From Aplidium turbinatum (taxonomy: Eukaryota > Chordata > Ascidiacea > Aplousobranchia > Polyclinidae): a DNA stretch of 64,000 nucleotides. Below are positions 26,701 to 35,700 of this stretch, piece by piece (positions within the stretch are counted from its first letter, which is position 1; each line of letters starts with the position of its first letter). The position numbers and the translations under genes are program-made. Below the pieces are notes generated by a model. It was given only the letters and a program-made list of their open reading frames with translations, did no database searches and was not told the origin of the DNA. The stretch covers positions 17,236,001 through 17,300,000 of the forward strand of contig OU964934.1 in assembly GCA_918807975.1 (NCBI GenBank). The letters are read 5' to 3'.

Positions 26701-29700
26701 GAATTAAATCTGCAATTTACATAAACTGAAAAATTGTAAGATAAATTTATTTTTCCTATTTCTGTCTTTAAGTGTCTTGCCAAAGCCATGTACTTTTGAG
26801 TGGTGTCGAACCGGCGCCCTTTCGAGTACCCTACCAAGACCCTCATTACACGGCTATGCAGCCGACAACTTGTTGAATCACTGGATCACAAATCAATTGT
26901 GTGGCACACTGATTGAAAACTACTTGGATGGTGCATTTGAAATCCATATTGTGAAATGAAAATTTATAATCCACAGATCAAAACTGTAGACCAATGGCAC
27001 ACATGTTTTGCGCCATGTGTCACTACAGAATGGGAAACTTAAACAAAAAAGCTTAAAAATGCAAAGACTGAATGAAGTTATTCGAGGCATTTTTCAAAGA
27101 TAAAAACCTTTCTTAGATCTTTTTTGGTTACTTTTCCTCTGCCAGATTTAGAGTATCGAAGAAATGTTTTACGAATCCCGGTATCATGTTGTGCCATTCT
27201 GTCCTTCAGCTTCGTAATCACTGTCTTTGCAGAAAATGTTCTCGTGTGGTTCAAGCTGGTTTTCGTAATGTCCCCAATTCTGCAAAGCAAATAACAAGAG
27301 TTTCCAAAAAGAATATTTTATATCACAAGCCAGGATTGGCTCCAAATAGTTACAACCATCAACTTTATGCCAAATAAGTTCCAATTTGTTCAGCACTTGA
27401 CTTGAACAACAATTCACAGCAATCGACTTTGGTGTTTTGCCCACCAGAATCGCCTTTTATGACAACAGTAGCGTTAATAGAGGGCCAAGGGATACTTTGA
27501 AATCAAGTCCAAGATGATTTTAGTGGTCCGGAAGACCAGAACCTTTCCAGAGGACCAAAAAATTAGAGAAAAACGTTACATAATTTTGCTATAGCGTGTT
27601 TGCTACCAATCCATTGAATTTAAGCTTGATACAAGTTAATTATGTGCACATCAAGTCCATCATATTAAAGCTACCCATTTCCCCTCTCTAGGTATTTGTT
27701 ACAGTATAAGCGGTGTCTTGTTTTGCAAGCTCAGGAATGTCATTGTTAGCCGGCCCAAATTAGCTTCTCAGCGGCTCTGACTGAGTGCCAAAACTCCCTA
27801 TTTTTAAACTCAATTCTTTGGTTTCAACGTCAAAAGTTTACTTTTCATAAATAACAGAAGGGGTTAGTCTTTCCTCCACACCTCTCGTTGCAAGTCAAAT
27901 CCACCATACCTGTCCTGCTGGTCTTCCATCCTCTGCATCTCGGTGGCATTGCTTTGGTCGTGGATGCGAGTGCTTGTTCCTTCCAGATCTCCTGGCTGGA
28001 CATCGATCCCCAAGTTATCCAGGAAGCGAACAAACATGATTCGTCCTTTGTCCACCTCCTGGCATGCAAGCCATAATCTGTAGGAACAAAAGCAAGCTTT
28101 TGTCGTATCCACGCTGAATTCCGGTGGTTGAAATTTAAATTAAGCAGTCAGCCAAAGAAGGCGATCTTTGTGGACATATTTAAACGCGTCTTCAAAGAAT
28201 AAATACTATTAATACTACAAAAAGTGCTCAATGCCAAGCGAAAAGCCAAGTAACTAATTTTGATGTAAACGTATCTTTAAGTGTCTTGTCAAAACATTGC
28301 AGCGTGCTCTCGGTAAGTGTCAAATCAACGTTTTTCTGAGCTCCGTGCAAACGTTCTCGCCGCTTAGCCGACACAAGAGCAAAAATCTGACTGACATTTG
28401 AACTAAGATTTCGAGAAAAATACTGAGAACAAACTTATGTTCCAAATATTTTTCGTTGAAAATCTTTAATCAGTTGGATCTTTATCTATTCATGACTTTC
28501 TACATCATACCAACTTTATTCATTCAACCTTGACCAAAGGAAAAACAAACCCCCTTAAGATAACATCTCAGTGCATTGTGCCATGAAAGCCGATTTGAAT
28601 TAATTTATTTTTATTACTTCGACGTTTTTCAATGTCTGCTCAAAATCAAGATAACAGTAAAGTTCCATTAACTTAATTCAAACACAACAAAGAAGAATAG
28701 GCCAGATTTTAAGCAAAATATTTGAACACAAAAGGTAGGAAGACTCTCCCAGTTAGCAAATTATTCCTTTTCTAAATTGATTTAACGTTTGCAGACATTG
28801 AGGCTGTGTTTCTGACGATTTCTTGGGTCCAATAAATAAATAATGTTTTAATTTTGTTTCATGCGACCGATAACGCTGTGTTTGGGTTACTTTGAAACAA
28901 AAGGTTTCGGCTACAATTAATAATAATAATATTACCATTAAAAAACTTATACAAATAAAAAAACAATGGGGTAGGCAATCATATCTGCCCAGACAGCAAA
29001 ATGACTAATTTTCCTGTCTGGAAGAGAACTACATGCCTAGTCAAGCCGTGCAAGAGAGAACCCCAATAAAAGACTTTGTCGTGCATTTACCTTGAACACA
29101 AAATTAGAACATAGATGGAAACAATCTGCTGCTTTAGAATCAGACTCAGTGTTTTTCTACTCTATTTCCAGAAAACTACGAAACTTACATTTTTGAAGAA
29201 TGCCATTTGTCATGGCAACAAGAGTTCTAGTATCTGAATACCTCATTATTATCAATCGCAAGGAAAGGTTAGGACACTACAATTAGAATCACAGAAGTAT
29301 ATATTGAATTAGCTTTCAATAAATCTGATACCAACTGGAAATGATGATGAATGAAAGTATTACAATTAAATGAAACTGACTAACTTATTAAAATGGTCGT
29401 CAGAAAGAGGCAGCGCATATCTGTCAATCAAACGCCGTAGGTGAGACCGAGAAATAGATCCGTCTCCGACAGTGTCCAGTGCCGCGTATTCATCCGCCAC
29501 CTAAATTGATATTCAACAAAATTACTTTGTTCAGGGTAATCCTATCATATTCAATAAAATAGTCTACTGAATTTTTCCATTTGAAAATCACCAACAGACC
29601 ATGTAATCAACATGAATTTTAGTGTCGTGCCAAGACACATCGTTATGGTCTCGGCGAGGCATCGAGCCGAGGTCCTCCGAAAGTAAACGAGGTGCTTTCA

Positions 29701-32700
29701 CTACTCGACCACGTCATCTTTCAACATATAGGCTACGAAAATAAAAGCAAAAGCCATCACATGCAATATACTGGCAGTAGTATGTCAATAAACAGAGAAA
29801 AGTGACAAAATCCTGCTGGGTTTAAAATGTTTCCTTTTCACTCACCAGTCGATAGTTTTCGGATAGTTTCTCTCTGATAATTTCTTCGATCGTTTCCCAA
29901 GCCATGATGGCAGGAGGTTGCTTCTCGTTGAACTTGTGATCGGAGAACAACCACTTGTGGGCAGAAACTGACTCTTTAGTTTCGAAGAAATCCAAAAAGC
30001 TACAGAAAGCATTGGTACACAATGAACATTTGAACAAATAAAGCAACCTAAACGTTCTATTGTTGCATCACATTAAATAATACCACGAATTACAGAAATC
30101 AAATAAGAACAAACAGTCCCCTATTGACCGAGCATAGCGTAAAAAAGTATAATGTAGCTGGACAATTACAAATGTGAAGCAAAGTCTCCGGGTACATTGC
30201 CTCAAAGATCTATATAAAACAGTGTAGGCTCTGTGGCAGATTTTCAGAATATAAATTGAAATCAAAATTAAACATAGTTATTAATTTTTAACTAAAACAG
30301 GTTTCAGTAGATTTGTTGTCTTCTATAGTTTTCATCATCATCATCATCATAATCCATCGTCGGTTGGTTCCCCACTAGTGGGGGTGGCCGATTGTTTCCG
30401 CGCAGCAATTGTTTCAATCCCTTTTCTCCATTTCACCCTGTTTTTACCCAGTTTTGATGTCTGTTTTGCAAAACTTGGTAATGTCTAACCGCAAGGGTTA
30501 TTGCATGTTTGCTGAAGTAGGAAATTTGCGTAGTTTGTAGGTCGTATTTTATTGAGTTTGTATATCTTACTTGTGATAAGGAATAAGCCCGGTGTGGCCT
30601 GGATCAAGTTGTACGCATAAATCTTTGAAGTTTTCATCGGTTAATTTGATGGCAAACGTCTCCACGATACGCCGCAAATCTTTCCGCGTTATTACCCCTT
30701 TTCGATTCTGAAAAATGATTGGACTTAATTGGATAAATTAACCGATAGATCTTGCAGATAAAAGCATTCAACAACTCATTTGACAGAACGAAGTATTTCA
30801 TCCATCAATAAAAACAAAAATAAAAGAATAAATTATAGACCAAGGCTATAGGCCTAATACTGTAGCCTATCATTTTATTCTCCACGACTAATTATAATAC
30901 TATTAAGTACACAGTTCTCAAACAAATAAAGTAACGATAGATCTTGCAGAAGCTGACATGACACTTTGAAAGTGCTAAATTGTTGTTGTTTCAGCCATTC
31001 TAGTTTTCACACCAAGATTTAACTCAAAGACAGCACTATTGTCAAACGCATCACATACAATGTAAGAAACTGTCGCCAAAAATTTCCAAAGCATCAAAAA
31101 GCACTTCAATAATATGCAATTTTATAAATAAAGTGACTTGCGTTCTTCTGGTGACTATAGGCTACTAGGTTACCTCCTGATGTTAAGGATGGGATCTAGC
31201 TTTTATTACCGACGTTTCGTCAGTCAGCACGACTGACTTTATCAAATGAATAGTCACCAGAAGAACGCAAGTTACTTTATTTATCAAATGCCTGGTGAAC
31301 AGTTTCACTCTCTTTTTAATACGCAATTTTATGTTACTATTAAGCAAAGCCCGTGTTAGCACAAGACAATCACAAACAATAGCCTACTTAGCAAAAAAGA
31401 CACAAACGGGCTGTTTTTAGTTGCATTAAAACAAACAAACGATGTAAAAAAACGTTTACCTCGTCAAAAGCTAGAAAAGCTTGCTTTAGTGTTGAGAAGT
31501 TGCCTATGACGTGCTTCTTGAGGAGGTTCAGTATCTCTGGCGTGGTGGCGTCACTCAAGCTTTGTCTCATTGGGTTAACCTGAAGTCAGTTTGTAGGTTT
31601 GAAGTTGGTGGCGAAAAAACAACGCAAATGCAGTTTGTTGATATACCATTGTACGCACAAAGTTGGTTACAATTTGTGCTGTAATAGAACACCCTACCAA
31701 CTTTTGTGCATTCATTATAAAATTTGCGTATGTCGGTTGGAATTTATCGTACAAAGTTGTAACTACTGTTTGTATTTGGATAATTTTGAGTAATATGCTA
31801 AAAGCTATATGAAAAAAAAATGTTTTAAACTGACCAATATTGAGTTCAATTACAACTAAACACTTGCCATTTTTTACAATATTGAATGCAACTTTCAAAC
31901 TAATTCAAACTCCATTCATTTCAAACTCCATTCATTCATCCCCGACGCCGACACACGCCCAATCGGCCTGACACTACAGAGACAGGCATGGGTGCGCCTC
32001 AACCGTCTCCGTACGGGCGTCGGCCTTTTCCGCTCAACCATGCACCAATGGGGAATGGCTTCTTCCTCCTCCTGTGAATGTGGTGCCGAGGAACAGACCG
32101 CAGACCACATCATCAATGACTGTACCATCTTCAAGCCACCTAACGGAGTGGAAGGTCTGCGCGTCATGGATGATGAAACTAAAGACTGGCTGCTCTCTAG
32201 CAGCCTTCCAGTGTAGTCCGGGAACATCGTGAATCTGGGGTGGTAAAAGGATAGACCCTCGGCCCCAGAAGCTCAGACGACGACGACGACGACGAAACTA
32301 ATTTAATTTAAAGTAATACGACTTCATATATAACCACAGAATAGTATGAATAGAAACAAAATGTGCTGGATTTTTTTGACTGGTTTGAGCTTTGTACCTT
32401 ATGATTTTGCCCGATGGGAAGAGTCTGACCGTTTCCTCTTCCTTGTGGGTCCTGGAATTTGGACAAAAATTGCTCCCAAGACACTTTTCCTGTACCGCGG
32501 ACTTCAAATCTTTGAAAAGGTAAAAATTAAATTGAAATGTTTTTATTGCTCATTTATTGAGACTGATAACTTGAATTACGTGAACAGAAAGTCAAGAAAC
32601 GCAATCTTTGAGTCCATCTTCAAGGATTCTTAACAAGTGTTGTGCCGAAACAAAAATTTGAATTTTTAGTTTGTAATTTTAAAACAAGTTACTTTTTCAA

Positions 32701-35700
32701 TTCAGCGGACGTTAAAAAGTGTGGTGAAAGTAAAATGTTCTCTTTGCCTAAACTGCATGCTTTTGAGCAGTTGTAACTGGAATTACAGTAAAGGAGCATG
32801 CAATTTTGATATAAGGGAAAACGGTGCGAATCTCGCGGTAGCAGTACAAACTTCCGTTCAAAGCAGTTCAACCCCAGACAGCACATCAGTCGGTTTTTTA
32901 CATTGATAAAAAACGACGTTGAATCAATGTAAAAAACAACTTATTTGCTGTTTAGGACGTTGTTCCTTCTATTCTCTATTTCCAATGCAGATGACACCAG
33001 CGTGGTCAAAACCAACAGGAGTGAGGTTTAACTTTTATTGCGATTTGCAGAAGGCAGAAAGCTACTTTAGAAAGCTTTGCATTATTAACTCGAAACCACA
33101 TAAAAAAAAATTAAATTGATAAGCAGTATGTGGAACGCATAATGAAATAAGAAACATCACAATATTAAATACTTGAATTTACAAAACGGAAGGCCGGCTT
33201 ACTTGTACATCAGTGAGTGAAAAACGTCGTCTGTAGTTGGGATTACAAAATTATCGAGCACAGCTTTCAAGTCATCTATCGCAATAAATCCGTCCGATGA
33301 TGTGTCAAAAGCCATCATAGCCCGCTCAATATTCTGGTAATTACTCTGCATCTAAAGGGCAAGCAACAAGGTTTAAGGGGAAAGAATTTTAATCGCAAAC
33401 CTGCAAAGTCATGTCGTGGTGGGCCATTCTGTTTTTATCAAAGTTCACAATATATAAATGTTTACAGCAAAAATAAAATAAAACAAGTTTTGCGAAGTTT
33501 ATGGTTTACAAAACTGACTTCTCGGTTTAGGCAAACATGGAACTTCGTCAAATATGCTTAACTTTGCTAAGTTTATACAAAAGTTATAAGAGATTGCTCA
33601 TAAAATATTGCAAGTTGGAGTGTACGTGTAGCGCCCGAGCACTCTCTCTGAAGTCACGCGCGCTGGAATCCACTTGATTTGTACAAATACCGCGGGCTTT
33701 TAGCGTAATTCTAAGTCTCGCTTGAAAATCTGGGAAATTGTAAGCAATGAATTTTTGACAGAATGTCTAATCGCATTCTGACTGGTGCTTCATAGACACG
33801 TAGATTTGCCGTTATGTTACATAACGGCAAATGTTCATACCGTTATGTCCGCTACGCATAAAAACCAATAGAGTGTAAGCTGGCCTTTTACAAAAGCAAC
33901 TAACGTGATCACACAAACACCAATTACAAATCTATAAAACGAGCATATATTTAATTAATACGATTAACATGGATGGAATATTACAAACACAAACTTACAA
34001 CATTTAAGTGATCACAAGACTAACCTTACTACGAAATTCCTTTTCGATTTGTGAAAATGACATTTTGTCCGCTTTCCTACATTTCCGCTTGTTTTTATCC
34101 CTGTTCCGGTTGAGAACAAGATCAGTCACATCTTTCTCCCTTTCAAGCCGCTTCTTTTTAGCATCCCAAGGCGCTGAAGTTAAAATTTAAAAATAAAATA
34201 ACGTAAGACTAAATAAGTTGCTTCTTCGGTGTTGCGTCATGTTAGCTACAAAACAGTCATGCACTTTAGGCTACGGTACTGCCAAAACCACTACTCCATT
34301 CATGTATGGCATTAAATTTTTATAATTTTATAGTATTTGACTGAGATAACTCAAAGTTTAGCTGGAAGGCTGCTTCACTTTTCGACATAATAATAATAAT
34401 GTTATGGTTTTATTTATTGTCGCTCTACAACAGCTAAGGTCTTTTAGCGACAGGGCTCATTTTTAATTTGTATCAGGTTTACGATGTTATCACATTATTA
34501 CCCGACTCATTCTCACTGCGCTATGCAGGATAGAACACAATCGGTACCGTTTTTAAAGTCTTCGGTTTGACCCGACCTGGAATCGATCTCAGATCTACCA
34601 GCACCAGAGCCGAAGGCGAAACCACTCGGCCACTGAGCTGGTTCACTTTTCGACATGTAGCCTTACAAAAATGCAAAGCCAATTATTTTTCTCCATTGCT
34701 TCTGGGGCCGAGGGTAAATTCTTTTACCACACCAGGATGACGGCAAACATTAAAGAATGAACGTTTTTTTTTAACTTAAAAATGAACTTTTTTTTTAACA
34801 ACGTTTTTTTAACTTCTTCAATTTTTTATCTTTGTTCGACATGATGAAAAAATTGTCTAGAACATTGGAATAAAATAAAGTCCTTTTCTCATTTCTAAAG
34901 ACTTGGTGTTAGCAAATAAGACAAACCGTCGCTGTCTTCAACGTCAAAGTTGTTGGTCACAGTTTGTCGATCGGTGGCTGCAGCATTCACTCCCAGTCTC
35001 CTTAAAAAGTCTCTGTAGTCAATCGTACCCACGTGATGGTAATCGTAACGAGCCCATAATCTGAAGTACAATGATTATGTTCATACTCTGATAATGCCTT
35101 CACTTTTACGATCGAAATTTCGTTTCCGCTAATATTACTTAGCTTCAGTTTCATTCAAATATCTAAACATTAAAATTGACCTTGTTTGATGGCCAGTTTT
35201 ATGGTACCGGAAATATATAAAGCTATGGTGGGTGACGAACTTAATCGTACGACAAATTATCCAAGTAACAAACGCTATCGTTTTTACATCGTTTCAACGT
35301 CTAGCCAAGTTGCAGTGAACCAACTTATCGTGCAATTGGCATTAACGTAACGTCATTTGGCACTAACATCTGCACAGACGTTTCCTCCATCACACTAGAT
35401 GACTTCTTCAAGGAGCTGGATCAGAATTATTCAACATGCTGAACAATTCAACTTACTTGTTAAATTGCGAGTCGCTCAGCTTCAAACAATAGTTATCAAG
35501 CACACGTCGCAATTCATGACGTTGGATTTGTCCGTCCCTGTTGTAATCAAACAACCGTAGCCCCTTCACCACATTTTTGAGATTATCCGCAATTTTGTGC
35601 TGCAAATGTCTTTCAATAGCGTCTATACCTGCGTAATAGCAACAATTACTTGCATGAAGTATTAAATGAAGTAAAGTGAACAATTTGAACAAGCTTCTGA

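Noticed and set aside
33807-33836. Palindrome GATTTGCCGTTATG with its inverse
   Set aside because: A single ~28-bp palindrome without relatives or duplication in the window; too little to name.
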